Positions 1 through 9,991 of a stretch of 64,000 nt of DNA are shown piece after piece. The stretch covers positions 91,381 to 155,380 of the forward strand of contig CAVZAF010000006.1 in NCBI GenBank assembly GCA_963773315.1, read 5' to 3'. The notes under the pieces are model-generated. The model made no database searches. It saw nothing but the letters and a program-made list of their open reading frames with translations, and was not told where the DNA came from. Source of the stretch: DATKAS01 sp963773315 (GTDB lineage Bacteria; Actinomycetota; Acidimicrobiia; Acidimicrobiales; DATKAS01). Made by a program: the position numbers and the translations under genes. Each line of letters opens with the position of its first letter. Position 1 is the stretch's first letter.

Positions 1-854
1 CGCCCGAACTGCCGGCTGATCGCGGCCTTCTCCTCGAGCGGACGCGCCCGGAGCACGGTGCCGATGAGGCGAGCTCGCTTGTAGAGCATCTTGCCGAGCG
101 TGAACGACGCGTTGCCGCTGCCCATCGCGCCGACCTGCACGATCGTGCCCTTCGTCGCCAGCGCGTCGAGGTTGCGCTCGAGGTACTCGCCCCCGATGAC
201 GTCGAGCACGACGTCGACGCCGCGTCCACCGGTGAACTCGAGGGCCGCGGCCACGAAGTCCTCGCTGGTGTAGTCGACGACGTGATCCGCGCCGAGGGCC
301 CGGCAGGCCTCGACCTTCCCCGTCGATGCGGTGACCACGATCGTCGCCCCGATCGCCTTCACGATCTGGATCGCCGCGGTGCCCACTCCAGACGCGCCGG
401 CGTGCACGAGGGCGACCCGACCTGAGGTCAAACCGCCCTGTACCACGAGCGCATCCCATGCCGTGATGAACACCTCGGGGATCGCAGCCGCGTCGCGGGT
501 CGAGACGCTGAACGGGACAGGGAGCAGCTGACGTTCGTGCACCGCGACCCTCTCCGCGTAGCCGCCCCCGCTCACGATCGCCATTGCCGCGTCGCCGATC
601 GCCCACTCGGCGACCCGGTCGCCTCGGTCGACGACCGTGCCGGAAAGCTCCATGCCCGGGATGTCGAACGTCTCCCCGCCGTAGACCAGCTTCGGTCCCG
701 GGTAGAAGCCTCGTCGCTGCAACAGGTCCGCGCGATTGAGCGCAGACGCGGAGAGGGCGACGATCACCTCGTCCGGGCCGGGTGTCGGCTCAGGCACGTC
801 CTTCACCTGAAGCACCTCGGGCTCACCGAACGACTCGAGCACGACTGCCTTCAC
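1..854 (-). CDS. NADPH:quinone oxidoreductase, PIG3/zeta-crystallin type (3' end cut by window)
   Basis: Zinc-independent medium-chain dehydrogenase/reductase, expected to reduce quinones with NADPH in the cytoplasm. Reading leftward from a GTG at 854, the product begins VKAVVLESFGEPEVLQVKDV. It contains the quinone-oxidoreductase N-terminal stretch (NRADLLQRRGFYPGP) and then the nucleotide-binding region GASGVGTAAIQIVKAIGA. The frame stays open to base 1 (284 codons); family members run to about 325 residues, so roughly 40 C-terminal residues lie outside the window. The start sits 7 bp after the stop of the acetyltransferase gene, so the two are probably co-transcribed. No zinc-ligand cysteine cluster is seen, which favours the PIG3/QOR group over zinc alcohol dehydrogenases. 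Confidence 0.9.
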   Translation of the reverse strand, partial: MKAVVLESFGEPEVLQVKDVPEPTPGPDEVIVALSASALNRADLLQRRGFYPGPKLVYGGETFDIPGMELSGTVVDRGDRVAEWAIGDAAMAIVSGGGYAERVAVHERQLLPVPFSVSTRDAAAIPEVFITAWDALVVQGGLTSGRVALVHAGASGVGTAAIQIVKAIGATIVVTASTGKVEACRALGADHVVDYTSEDFVAAALEFTGGRGVDVVLDVIGGEYLERNLDALATKGTIVQVGAMGSGNASFTLGKMLYKRARLIGTVLRARPLEEKAAISRQFG

Positions 855-861
855 CGCGACA

Positions 862-1359
862 TCAGAGCTCCTTCACGAACGCCATCAGGAGGAACCCGGG
901 GAACGGCTCCCAGTCGAGCGCGGGCGTGCGTTCGAACCCGCCCCGCTCGTAGATGCGATGCGCGGTCGTCATCCACTTGATGGTGTGGAGGATGATCCGC
1001 GTGCGGCCGGTCGCGCGGGCCCGGTCGACGCACCATGTCGTGAGCGCGGTGCCCGCGCCTGACCGCTGCTGGCACGGATCGACGGCGAGCATGCGGATGC
1101 CTGCGGCACCTGGATCGTCGAACTCGGCGAGCTCGTTCGTGTGGTCGGGCACGTACGTCACGCCGCCCAGAAGCACACCACCGTCGCTCACCGCGACCAC
1201 GACCTCGGCTCCGACCTTCACACGTCGAGCGACATCGCGGAGCTCGTCTTCGTACCCGCCGGTGGCTTCGTGCGGGACGTCGGGGATCGCCCGATACGCC
1301 GCGACCGTGAGGTCGCCCAGCACCTCGTATTCGGCTTCGCTCACCGGGCGGACGATCAC
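862..1359 (-). CDS. GNAT family N-acetyltransferase
   Basis: A 165-residue protein spanning one whole GNAT fold. It has an N-terminal VRPVSEAEYEVLGDL strand-helix, the central strand GIRMLAVDPCQQRSGAGTAL holding the acetyl-CoA pyrophosphate-binding loop (Q-R-S-G-A-G variant of Q/RxxGxG/A), and a C-terminal YERGGFERTP motif usual for GNATs. The substrate cannot be told from sequence. It is divergent from the isocitrate dehydrogenase gene, with only 23 bp between the two starts, so the promoters must overlap or the transcripts be nearly leaderless. It leads the quinone oxidoreductase gene. Confidence 0.85.
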   Translation of the reverse strand: MIVRPVSEAEYEVLGDLTVAAYRAIPDVPHEATGGYEDELRDVARRVKVGAEVVVAVSDGGVLLGGVTYVPDHTNELAEFDDPGAAGIRMLAVDPCQQRSGAGTALTTWCVDRARATGRTRIILHTIKWMTTAHRIYERGGFERTPALDWEPFPGFLLMAFVKEL

Positions 1360-1382
1360 GGCGGGCAGCGTAGAGTGCCGCC

Positions 1383-2579
<1,197 letters not shown>

Positions 2580-3290
2580 TCACCCCGGCTGCGGAGGTGG
2601 CGGCGGCAGCGGCGCTCCGGGAGGCAGGCCCGACGCTGTGCGGCCGGGCGCGCTGGAGGCGCGCAACCCGAGCACGAGGAGCAGCACCCCGATGCCGGCG
2701 AGCACGACTCCCAGCACGATGGCGCTGATGCCCGCGGGCACGGTGAACGGCACCTTCACCCCGAGCTTGCCGGTGGCTTCGACCCCTGGAGACGAGTCGA
2801 CGTTCATGATCACCAGCCGGAAGGTGCCCGGCTCGACCTTCCAGTCGATGGCCGCGCCCTCAGTGCCGGAGGCAGCCGCGTGCCAGAAGCTCTCGTCGTT
2901 CGGATTGCCGGGCACTGCCTCACCGGGGACCGGGGTCGTCTCGAGCCGGTAAGGCCGCAGCTCGAAGTGAGCGATCTCGTCGATCGACGCCCCTTTGAGG
3001 AACGTGTCGACGTCGTCCGCAGGCCCGATCCCCACGAACACCTCCTTGCCGTTCGTGGGCTCGACCGCGACGCGGAGCCGCACCCCCCCACCCGCGTCGA
3101 TCGGGGCCGAGTTCACGATCGCCGTCGCTTCTGACACGAGCGCTCGTCCGTTCGCCGCGACCGGGTGGCTGCCGGACTCGATCTGCCCGTCCGTGCCGAA
3201 CAGCACGAGCAAGGCCACACCCCCCACCAGGATTCCGAGGCCGATCAGCGCGAGCAGCGAGCCTCCGACGATCAGGAGCGGCTTCTTCAT
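2580..3290 (-). CDS. hypothetical two-helix membrane protein with proline-rich tail
   Basis: A 236-residue protein of unknown function. An N-terminal hydrophobic helix (about residues 4-31, LLIVGGSLLALIGLGILVGG) is followed by an extracytoplasmic domain of about 150 residues rich in beta strands. A second helix (about 187-210, ISAIVLGVVLAGIGVLLLVL) leads to a short cytoplasmic tail ending in a run of prolines. Proteins with this hairpin-like topology are common in actinobacteria and uncharacterised. It is convergent with icd and divergent from the acyl-CoA dehydrogenase gene. Confidence 0.75.
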   Translation of the reverse strand: MKKPLLIVGGSLLALIGLGILVGGVALLVLFGTDGQIESGSHPVAANGRALVSEATAIVNSAPIDAGGGVRLRVAVEPTNGKEVFVGIGPADDVDTFLKGASIDEIAHFELRPYRLETTPVPGEAVPGNPNDESFWHAAASGTEGAAIDWKVEPGTFRLVIMNVDSSPGVEATGKLGVKVPFTVPAGISAIVLGVVLAGIGVLLLVLGLRASSAPGRTASGLPPGAPLPPPPPQPG

Positions 3291-3354
3291 GTGCGCCTCC
3301 CTGTTCAGTCTCCACAGGGTAAGGCGCGACGGGCGCTCGCCCTACGATCGCGGC

Positions 3355-4458
3355 GTGGACTTCGACTGGTCACCTGAGCTGCAGGCGCTGCGCGCCGAGG
3401 CCGAGGAGGTCGCCGACAAGGCGATCGCCGAGTATGGCGAGCACGATGACGCGTGGATCAACGGGTACTCGCGCGAGTTCTCCCGCGAGCTCGGTCGCCG
3501 CGGCTGGCTCGGCATGACCTGGCCCGTCGAGTGGGGTGGCGGCGGCCGCACGGTGCTCGAACGGTTCGTCGTGACCGAGACGCTCATCGCGAAGGGCGCG
3601 CCCATCGCGGGCTCATGGTTCGCCGATCGTCAGATGGGGCCGTCGATCCTGACCTACGGCACCGAGGAGCAGAAGAAGCAGCTCCTTCCCGGCATCATCA
3701 GCGGCGAGGCCGGGTGGTGCATCGGGATGAGCGAGCCCGACGCGGGGTCAGACCTGGCCTCGCTCCGCACGCGCGCGGTGCGCGACGGCGACGAGTTCGT
3801 CATCGACGGCCAGAAGATCTGGACGAGCTTCGGCGAGACCGCGAACTACTGCTACCTGATCTGCCGCACCTCGACCGAAGGGCCGCCCCACGCGGGCATC
3901 AGCGAGCTGATCGTGCCGCTCGACTCTCCTGGCATCACGATCAACCCGATCAAGGACATGACCACCAACCGGCACTTCTGCGAGGTGTTCTACGAGAACG
4001 TGCGGGTGCCGGCGGCGAACATCGTCGGCGAGGAGGGCGGGTCGTGGAAGCAGACGATGCGGCAGCTCGAGCACGAGCGCGGCGGCATCGACCGGCTGCT
4101 CTCGAACTTCGCGCTCTACCAGCTCGCTCGGCGCGACGCCGACACGAGCGACCCGATCATCCGTCAGAAGATCGCGACGCTCGAGTCGGGATACAAGATC
4201 GGCCGCCTCCTCGTGCTCCGTGAAGTGATGGGGCAGGCGCCGAAGTCGTTCTCCGCCGCGACGAAGACGTTCTGCACCGAGCACGAGCAAAGAGTCGCCG
4301 ACTTCGTCGCGACCGTCGCGGGCCCGAACGCGATGGTGTGGGGACGGCTCGCGAAGGGTTTCAGCTACTCCCCCGCGTACACGATCATGGGCGGCACCTC
4401 GAACGTGCTGCGCAACATCATCGGGGAACGGGTGCTGGGGCTTCCCCGGGAACCCTGA
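3355..4458 (+). CDS. acyl-CoA dehydrogenase
   Basis: FAD-dependent alpha,beta-dehydrogenation of an acyl-CoA thioester. From the GTG at 3355 the product is 367 residues and begins VDFDWSPELQALRAEAEEVAD, the normal N-terminus of the family; the frame is open further upstream but that part has no family resemblance. Visible signatures are GWLGMTWPVEWGGGG, the FAD/substrate motif CIGMSEPDAGSDLASLRTRA, the middle-domain IDGQKIWTSFG, and a C-terminal GGTSNVLRNIIGERVLGLPR with the flavin-contacting arginine region. Its last 41 bp overlap the end of the convergent acyl-CoA synthetase gene. The substrate is unknown; the neighbourhood points to fatty-acid oxidation. Confidence 0.93.
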   Translation: MDFDWSPELQALRAEAEEVADKAIAEYGEHDDAWINGYSREFSRELGRRGWLGMTWPVEWGGGGRTVLERFVVTETLIAKGAPIAGSWFADRQMGPSILTYGTEEQKKQLLPGIISGEAGWCIGMSEPDAGSDLASLRTRAVRDGDEFVIDGQKIWTSFGETANYCYLICRTSTEGPPHAGISELIVPLDSPGITINPIKDMTTNRHFCEVFYENVRVPAANIVGEEGGSWKQTMRQLEHERGGIDRLLSNFALYQLARRDADTSDPIIRQKIATLESGYKIGRLLVLREVMGQAPKSFSAATKTFCTEHEQRVADFVATVAGPNAMVWGRLAKGFSYSPAYTIMGGTSNVLRNIIGERVLGLPREP

Positions 4459-7102
4459 GCATCCGCCGCGCTGGGTCGCCGAGGTCTGATCGCGCCGGCG
4501 CGACCCTGATCGTCAGATCGACCGCCGTCGCGGAGTCGGTCGAGATGAGCACCGGGTTCATTGCGAGCTCGACGACCTCGGGCATCAGGTCGGCCAGCAA
4601 GCCGACACGGAGCAGCAGGTCCTCGACTGCGCCGAGCGCGTAGCTGCTGTCCGCGAGGACCGACCAGGCGCGTGCCGAGCGCACCAGATCAGCGGCATCG
4701 CGGTCGGTCAGCGGCGTCACGCGAGTCGCGACGTCGTCGATGGCCTCCGCGAAGGCGCCGCCGAGGCCGAACGTCACGACGGGACCGAACGTGGCGTCGC
4801 TGTAGATGCCGACCGCGGTCTCGAGCCCGGGATCGATCATCGTCTGCACCAGCGCTTCGCGCATGCCCGCGCCCAGCGAGCGGCTCATGCGCCCGTACGC
4901 ACCACGCACCGCGTCGTCGTCGTGGAGATCGAGCGCGACGCCCGCGGCCTCTGACCGTCCGAGTCGACGCATCCCTGTCGCCTTGAGTGCGATCGGGTAC
5001 CCGAGCTGGTTCGCCGCGGCGACCGAAGCCTCGACGGTCGTGACCGCGAGGGCGGGAGCGACCGAGATGCCGAAGATGTCGAGCAGGTCAGCCGCGACGG
5101 ACCAGGGCAGCAGGGTGCCACTTGGACGCAGGTCGAGGGCGTGGACGATGAGCGCCTCGGCCCGGCCGAGGTCGATGCCGAGCCCATCCACACCGGGCAC
5201 GATCCCCTCGGGCCGGCGCTTCCAACGCGCGTGCTCGGCGACACGGCCGAGTGTGGCGGCCGCGGTCTCCGGAAACGCGAACGACGGCACGCTGTGCCCG
5301 CTGTCGTCGTGCAGGCCGCGGTCTCCGACACCGAGGACGCTGGCGATCACCGGCTTCGTCGGATGGTCGGCGTTCGCGGCGATGATGACGTCGGTGATGT
5401 CCTGGAGGCGCGCGGGCACGGCCGATGCGTAGATCACGAGCGCGAGGTCGACCGCGTCGTCGGCGAGCACGCAACGGAGTGCGCCGTCGTAGTCCGAGGG
5501 CTCGGCTGCGAACGTGAGGTCGACCGGGTTCGTGACCGACGCGCCCTCGCGCAGGATCGAAGAAAGGTGAGCGCGCGAGTCCGCGGCGAGCTCGGCCATC
5601 TGCAACCCGGCCCGAACGAGCGCGCCCTCGGCGAGGGCTCGGACCCCATGAGCGTTCGAGAGCACCACGACCCGGTCGCCGGGAGGCAACGGCTGGCTGT
5701 CGAGCACTCTGGCGACGTCGAACAGCTGCGCCACCTCGTTCACGGGGATCACGCCGGTCTGGCGGAACAGCGCGTCGACCGTGCGGTCGGAATCACCCCC
5801 ACCCGTCTTCACCGCCACGATCGGCTTCGTCTTCGAGACACGCCGCGCGAGACGCGTGAACTTGCGCGGGTTGCCGAACGACGCGATGTGCAACGCCATC
5901 ACTGATGTCGCCTCGTCGCCCTCCCAGTACTGGAGGAAGTCGTTCGTGCTCACGTCCGCCTTGTTCCCGAGCGCGACGAAGTGCGAGATGCCGACGCCGG
6001 CTCGATGAGCCTGCTCGAGCAGCGCCACGCCGAGAGGACCCGACTGACTGGAGAACGCGACTCTGCCTGGGATGAGGGTCACTGGGGCGTAGGTCGCGTG
6101 CATCGACACCTCGGGCACGGTGCTGATGACGCCCATGCTCGCCGGACCGAGCACGCGCATGCCGTGTCGATGGGCGATCGACACGAGCTCGCCCTCAGCG
6201 ATGGCCCCGGCTTCGTCGACCTCGGCGAAGCCGGCGGCCAGGATCACCAAGCCGCGCACGCGCTTGCGCGCGCACTGCTCGACGACCTTCACGACCTCTG
6301 CCGCGGGCACGGCGAGGACTGCGAGGTCGATGTCGTCGGGGACGTCGAGCACCGACGGCCAGGCCCGCACGCTCGCGATCGCGTGTGCCGTCGGATGCAC
6401 GGGGTACACCGCGCCGGTGAACCCGTGGGAGATGAGGTTCCGCAACACCTCGTGACCCACAGTGCCACGGCGCTCACCCGCGCCGACGACTGCGACGGTG
6501 CGGGGCGCGAGCAGCCGCGCGACCGAGCGCGCCTCGGCGATGTGCTCGCGCTCGTGCATCGCCTCGAGCGCCTCGTCGGTCTCGAGGATCCCCATCTCGA
6601 CCTCGACGACGCCGTCCGCGAACTGGCTCTTGGCCTGGAAGCCAGCTCGCTTGAAGACCGAGAGCATCTTCCGGTTCTCGGGCAGCACCTCGGCGGTGAA
6701 GCGCGTCATGCCGTGGGAGCGCGCGATGACCGCGAGGTGCTCGAGCAAGACGGTTGCGACCCCGCGGCCTTGGTGCTCGTCGTCGACGGTGAAGGCGACC
6801 TCGGCCTCGCGCCGACCGGGCCAGCGGTCATAGCTCGCGATGCCGATCAGGTCATCGCCGAGGAGCGCGACGAGCGCCATGCGGTCGTCGTAGTCGACGG
6901 TCGTGAAGCGGGTGACGTCGTCCTGACTCAGACGAGGGCGAGGGCTGAAGAACCGGTAGTACACGCTTTGATGCGAGAGACGGCCGTGGAAGGCAACGAG
7001 GCGATCGGCGTCAGTGGGTCGCACCGGCCGCACGTGCACCGTGCCGCCGTCGCTGAGCACGACGTCGGCTTCCCACTCGGCCGGGTAGTCGCCGCTGCTC
7101 AC
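4418..7102 (-). CDS. Pat-like fusion: GNAT acetyltransferase + NDP-forming acyl-CoA synthetase
   Basis: An 894-residue fusion. Residues from about 10 to 170 form a GNAT domain (VHVRPVRPTDADRLVAFHGR; acetyl-CoA loop DDEHQGRGVATVLLEHL). It is followed by a CoA-binding Rossmann domain (RTVAVVGAGERRGTVGHEV), succinyl-CoA-ligase-like domains, and a C-terminal ATP-grasp domain (GYPIALKATG). Related actinobacterial and proteobacterial proteins (Pat/PatZ group) acetylate lysines of AMP-forming acyl-CoA synthetases to switch them off, with the synthetase part sensing acetyl-CoA. That role is inferred here. The GTG at 7102 gives the usual N-terminus; codons upstream in frame have no family match. The end overlaps the acyl-CoA dehydrogenase gene tail-to-tail by 41 bp. 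Confidence 0.88.
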   Translation of the reverse strand: MSSGDYPAEWEADVVLSDGGTVHVRPVRPTDADRLVAFHGRLSHQSVYYRFFSPRPRLSQDDVTRFTTVDYDDRMALVALLGDDLIGIASYDRWPGRREAEVAFTVDDEHQGRGVATVLLEHLAVIARSHGMTRFTAEVLPENRKMLSVFKRAGFQAKSQFADGVVEVEMGILETDEALEAMHEREHIAEARSVARLLAPRTVAVVGAGERRGTVGHEVLRNLISHGFTGAVYPVHPTAHAIASVRAWPSVLDVPDDIDLAVLAVPAAEVVKVVEQCARKRVRGLVILAAGFAEVDEAGAIAEGELVSIAHRHGMRVLGPASMGVISTVPEVSMHATYAPVTLIPGRVAFSSQSGPLGVALLEQAHRAGVGISHFVALGNKADVSTNDFLQYWEGDEATSVMALHIASFGNPRKFTRLARRVSKTKPIVAVKTGGGDSDRTVDALFRQTGVIPVNEVAQLFDVARVLDSQPLPPGDRVVVLSNAHGVRALAEGALVRAGLQMAELAADSRAHLSSILREGASVTNPVDLTFAAEPSDYDGALRCVLADDAVDLALVIYASAVPARLQDITDVIIAANADHPTKPVIASVLGVGDRGLHDDSGHSVPSFAFPETAAATLGRVAEHARWKRRPEGIVPGVDGLGIDLGRAEALIVHALDLRPSGTLLPWSVAADLLDIFGISVAPALAVTTVEASVAAANQLGYPIALKATGMRRLGRSEAAGVALDLHDDDAVRGAYGRMSRSLGAGMREALVQTMIDPGLETAVGIYSDATFGPVVTFGLGGAFAEAIDDVATRVTPLTDRDAADLVRSARAWSVLADSSYALGAVEDLLLRVGLLADLMPEVVELAMNPVLISTDSATAVDLTIRVAPARSDLGDPARRMLRVPGEAPAPVPR

Positions 7103-7157
7103 CTCGGTGAGCGTAGTGACGACCGTGCTACACGACGACCGTGCTCGCCGACGTCCG

Positions 7158-7955
7158 CTAGCCGACGTCGACGACCACGCTGCGCACGACCTTGTCGTGC
7201 CACGCCTGACGGCGCTGGTCCCACAAGGGGGACAGGTAGTCGAGCAAGAGCGGGAGCACACACGCGAACGTGAACAGGTAGATCATCAACTGTCGCCCGA
7301 GCCCGCGGCCGACGCCGATCGGACCGCCGGTGTCGATGTCACGGACCTGGATCCGCATCGCCATCTTGCCGATCGTCTGGCCCTTCGAACCGCCGTTGAG
7401 GAGCGCGTAGTACAGCAAGCCCACGATGACGCCGACGAACAAGCCGCCGCCGTGCCACTGGATGCGGGTCTCTCCGTCGACAGTGGTGCGCTCGAGCCCG
7501 CCACCGGACATCGACGTGAGGATGCTGATCGGGATCGAGAGGATGATCGCGTCGAGGATCAGCGCGACGGCGCGCTTCCACCAGGGCGACGCGGTGCGAC
7601 CGAACGCGGTGACGGGGCCGCCGGTAGGGCGGTATCCCGAAGCCATGCCGTAGCCCGGTGGCGGCGCCGCGTACCCCGGGGGCGGTGCGCCGTACCCCGG
7701 AGGAGGGGGCACGTAGCCAGCCGGGGGCGGTGGCGGCGGTGGCGGTTGCGCGCCGGTGGGGCCGTAGCCGCCGGTGGCGCTGTGCTGAAGGCCGAGCTGC
7801 GCCTCGAACGCGCCCAATGTCGACCACTGTGACGAGCCCGACTGCATGACCTGGGAAGCGGCACTGAGCCGCCCGACCGACGCGAGCACACGAATCGCTT
7901 CGTCGTCGACGGGACCGCGCGTCTGCCCGCTTTCGATGTAGTACCACTCGGCCAC
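7158..7955 (-). CDS. RDD family membrane protein with N-terminal GYF_2 domain
   Basis: A 265-residue protein in three parts. Residues 1-55 (EWYYIESGQTRGPVDDEAI, then SGSSQWSTLGAF) form a GYF_2 domain that usually binds proline-rich peptides. Residues about 65-125 are a low-complexity proline/glycine/tyrosine linker (repeated PPPGY units). Residues about 130-265 are an RDD membrane domain with three predicted helices, including ILDAIILSIPISIL and IGKMAMRIQVRDID. GYF-linker-RDD proteins are widespread in actinobacteria with no firm function; small-molecule or ion transport has been suggested. Transcribed leftward between the Pat-like gene and the phosphatase fusion. Confidence 0.85.
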   Translation of the reverse strand: MAEWYYIESGQTRGPVDDEAIRVLASVGRLSAASQVMQSGSSQWSTLGAFEAQLGLQHSATGGYGPTGAQPPPPPPPPAGYVPPPPGYGAPPPGYAAPPPGYGMASGYRPTGGPVTAFGRTASPWWKRAVALILDAIILSIPISILTSMSGGGLERTTVDGETRIQWHGGGLFVGVIVGLLYYALLNGGSKGQTIGKMAMRIQVRDIDTGGPIGVGRGLGRQLMIYLFTFACVLPLLLDYLSPLWDQRRQAWHDKVVRSVVVDVG

Positions 7956-7973
7956 GGTGACCTCCGGGAAGTC

Positions 7974-9119
7974 TCAGCGCACCGTACCGGAACCCTCGCG
8001 GCGCCGAAGTGCTTCGGTGAACGCGGAGTTCCAGGTCTTCAGGTGTGGCCAGAGCTCGCTCGCTCGCGCGGTGGCCTCTGCCTCGGTCAGGCCATCACGT
8101 TGCATGAGCCACGCGCGGAGCACCAGCCCGGTGCGCGACTCGCCGGCGAAGCAGTGGACTACGACGGGCTCGCCGGCATCGATGCACGCCGTCACAGTGC
8201 TCATCACGTCGTCGATCACCGCGTCGAGCGCGATGTTGTCATCGGGGTCTTCGGAGTCGACGAGGTAGAAGCGACGCCAGTGCGGCTGCTGGGGTGGATC
8301 GCCGACACGGCTGAGCGAGATGACGTGGGCACCGGGCACCATCTCGTGCGAGCGGGCCGCGCCGTTGAGATCGGCGACCCAGAGGCCGCGGAGGTCGACG
8401 AGGTGAGGGCCACGCGCGGGCCACCCGGGCTCCTCGACGTTGTCCTCCGGCGGGAGACCGGCGAGCGCGACAGCGAGCGCGCGCAAGGAGACGACGTCGT
8501 GCCCGCTCGGCCTGCCGTCGGGCAAGTCGCCGTGCAGTGGCGAAGCCCACCGAGCAGGGATCGCGCCGATCCCGCGGCGTGCGCCGGCGAGAGCGCCGGC
8601 GATCGTCGCCCTCGCGGCGGTGTCTCCACCGTCATCGACCGCAGCGATGACGGTGTCCGAGAACGAGTCCCCGGGGCTCCCTCGGCCAGCGATCGCGTCG
8701 GCCACGTCGAGGTGCAGCGCCACGCACGCGTCCGCCACCTGCGGGTCGTCGCACGTCAGCGCGCAGAGCCGGCGGGCCACGTCGCTCGTGGCCTCAGAGC
8801 CTGCCCCCGCGGCCGCGATGGCGGCCGGGATGGTGCGCGTCAGCGGCGACCCTCCGAGGCCACGAGCCCGGAGATCGTCGGCGTCGATGCCGCCGCAGGA
8901 CAGCAACGACTCGGCGACCAGCAGCGCCATCTGCGTGTGACTGGTCCACTCACCACCATCGATCATCTCGCCGGTGCCGGTCAGCACGGGCGAGGGGAAC
9001 TTCGCTGTGTACGCCCCCGCCGGTGCTCCAGAGAACGGCGCGCCGAGCGCGTCGCCGACGATCGCTCCGACGAGCGTGCCCATCGCGCGCTGCCGGCGTC
9101 GCAGGGTGACGCCGCTCAC
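7974..9119 (-). CDS. ADP-ribosylglycohydrolase-like / protein tyrosine phosphatase fusion
   Basis: A 381-residue two-domain protein. The N-terminal half has the ADP-ribosyl-(dinitrogen reductase)-hydrolase fold signature (TLVGAIVGDALGAPFSG; IAGALAGARRGIGAIP). Its metal-binding positions are changed: the usual T-D-D-T is W-T-S-H-T (about 58-62), and the usual G-G-D-T-D-T is G-G-D-T-A-A (about 164-169). The C-terminal half has a cysteine phosphatase P-loop VVHCFAGESRTGL with Cys323 and Arg329 (C-x5-R), as in dual-specificity phosphatases. So the phosphatase looks active and the hydrolase domain may only bind ligand. The start is the GTG at 9119, whose GTGA overlaps the methyltransferase stop, implying coupled translation. 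Confidence 0.82.
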   Translation of the reverse strand: MSGVTLRRRQRAMGTLVGAIVGDALGAPFSGAPAGAYTAKFPSPVLTGTGEMIDGGEWTSHTQMALLVAESLLSCGGIDADDLRARGLGGSPLTRTIPAAIAAAGAGSEATSDVARRLCALTCDDPQVADACVALHLDVADAIAGRGSPGDSFSDTVIAAVDDGGDTAARATIAGALAGARRGIGAIPARWASPLHGDLPDGRPSGHDVVSLRALAVALAGLPPEDNVEEPGWPARGPHLVDLRGLWVADLNGAARSHEMVPGAHVISLSRVGDPPQQPHWRRFYLVDSEDPDDNIALDAVIDDVMSTVTACIDAGEPVVVHCFAGESRTGLVLRAWLMQRDGLTEAEATARASELWPHLKTWNSAFTEALRRREGSGTVR

Positions 9120-9970
9120 ACACCCGCCTTGCGCGCGCTGACCACCCACACCGCGGACGCGAGGCGAACGCCGTCACGCTCTGCGTACGGCGCGAGCGCG
9201 GCGTGGATCGACTCGGCCGCTCGCCGGCGAGTGTCGTCATCCGCGTTGCCGAGCACTGAGCGCACCGACCCCGAGTCGGCGGCGAACGCCGCGGCGCCGT
9301 CGAGATCGGAGGCGCCTCCGACGAGCAGCTGGTGCTCGACCGCCTCGAGCGCGATGTCGGCGAAGCCCGCGTCGGTGACTATGCGGCGGACGCGGTCGGG
9401 ATCCGCGAACGCGAAGGGTCCCGGCGCATCGGAATCGGGCGCGGGAGGCGCCGGCACGTGCTGCAGCGCCGCGGCCATCGGGATGCCCATCCACGGGTTC
9501 AGGTTGCGGTCTTGCCAGCAGACGAAGACGAGTCGACCCCCGGGCTCGAGGCCGCGCCCGATGTTCGCCATCGCGGCCGTCGGGTCGTCGAAGAACATGA
9601 CTCCGAAGCGCGAGAACGCGAGGTCGTGCGCAGGCGGCAGCTGCGCCTGCTGCGCGTCGGACCGCATCAGCTCGACGTTCGCGAGGCGGAGCTCGGCGCA
9701 TCGCTCACGCGCTCGGGCGAGCATCGGCTCGGAGATGTCGACACCCAGAACGTGGCCGGACTCGCCGACGCGCCACGCGAGGGCGATCGTGGTCGCGCCG
9801 CATCCGCACCCGATGTCGATGGCGCGCTCGCCCGGGAGAGGCGACGCGGTCGCGAGTCCCCGCTCCCCCAACGGCTCGAGCATGCGGTCGAGCTGCTCTT
9901 GCCTCGCGACCCAACCGGGGCCTGCGTCGAAGTTCCAGTGGTGCGCCTGCGCCGAGTTCGCGTCCGCCAT
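9116..9970 (-). CDS. class I SAM-dependent methyltransferase
   Basis: A 284-residue soluble methyltransferase. The SAM-binding motif I is AIDIGCGCGATTIALAWRVG at about residues 50-70, followed by GVDISEPMLARAR (acidic residue that binds the ribose) and the post-motif region DLAFSRFGVMFFDDP. N-terminal NFDAGPGWVARQEQLDRML resembles UbiE/small-molecule methyltransferases of actinobacteria. The substrate is unknown. Its TGA stop overlaps the GTG start of the phosphatase fusion, so the two are likely made together. Confidence 0.88.
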   Translation of the reverse strand: MADANSAQAHHWNFDAGPGWVARQEQLDRMLEPLGERGLATASPLPGERAIDIGCGCGATTIALAWRVGESGHVLGVDISEPMLARARERCAELRLANVELMRSDAQQAQLPPAHDLAFSRFGVMFFDDPTAAMANIGRGLEPGGRLVFVCWQDRNLNPWMGIPMAAALQHVPAPPAPDSDAPGPFAFADPDRVRRIVTDAGFADIALEAVEHQLLVGGASDLDGAAAFAADSGSVRSVLGNADDDTRRRAAESIHAALAPYAERDGVRLASAVWVVSARKAGV

Positions 9971-9991
9971 GTCGTCGACGGTATCGGCCGC

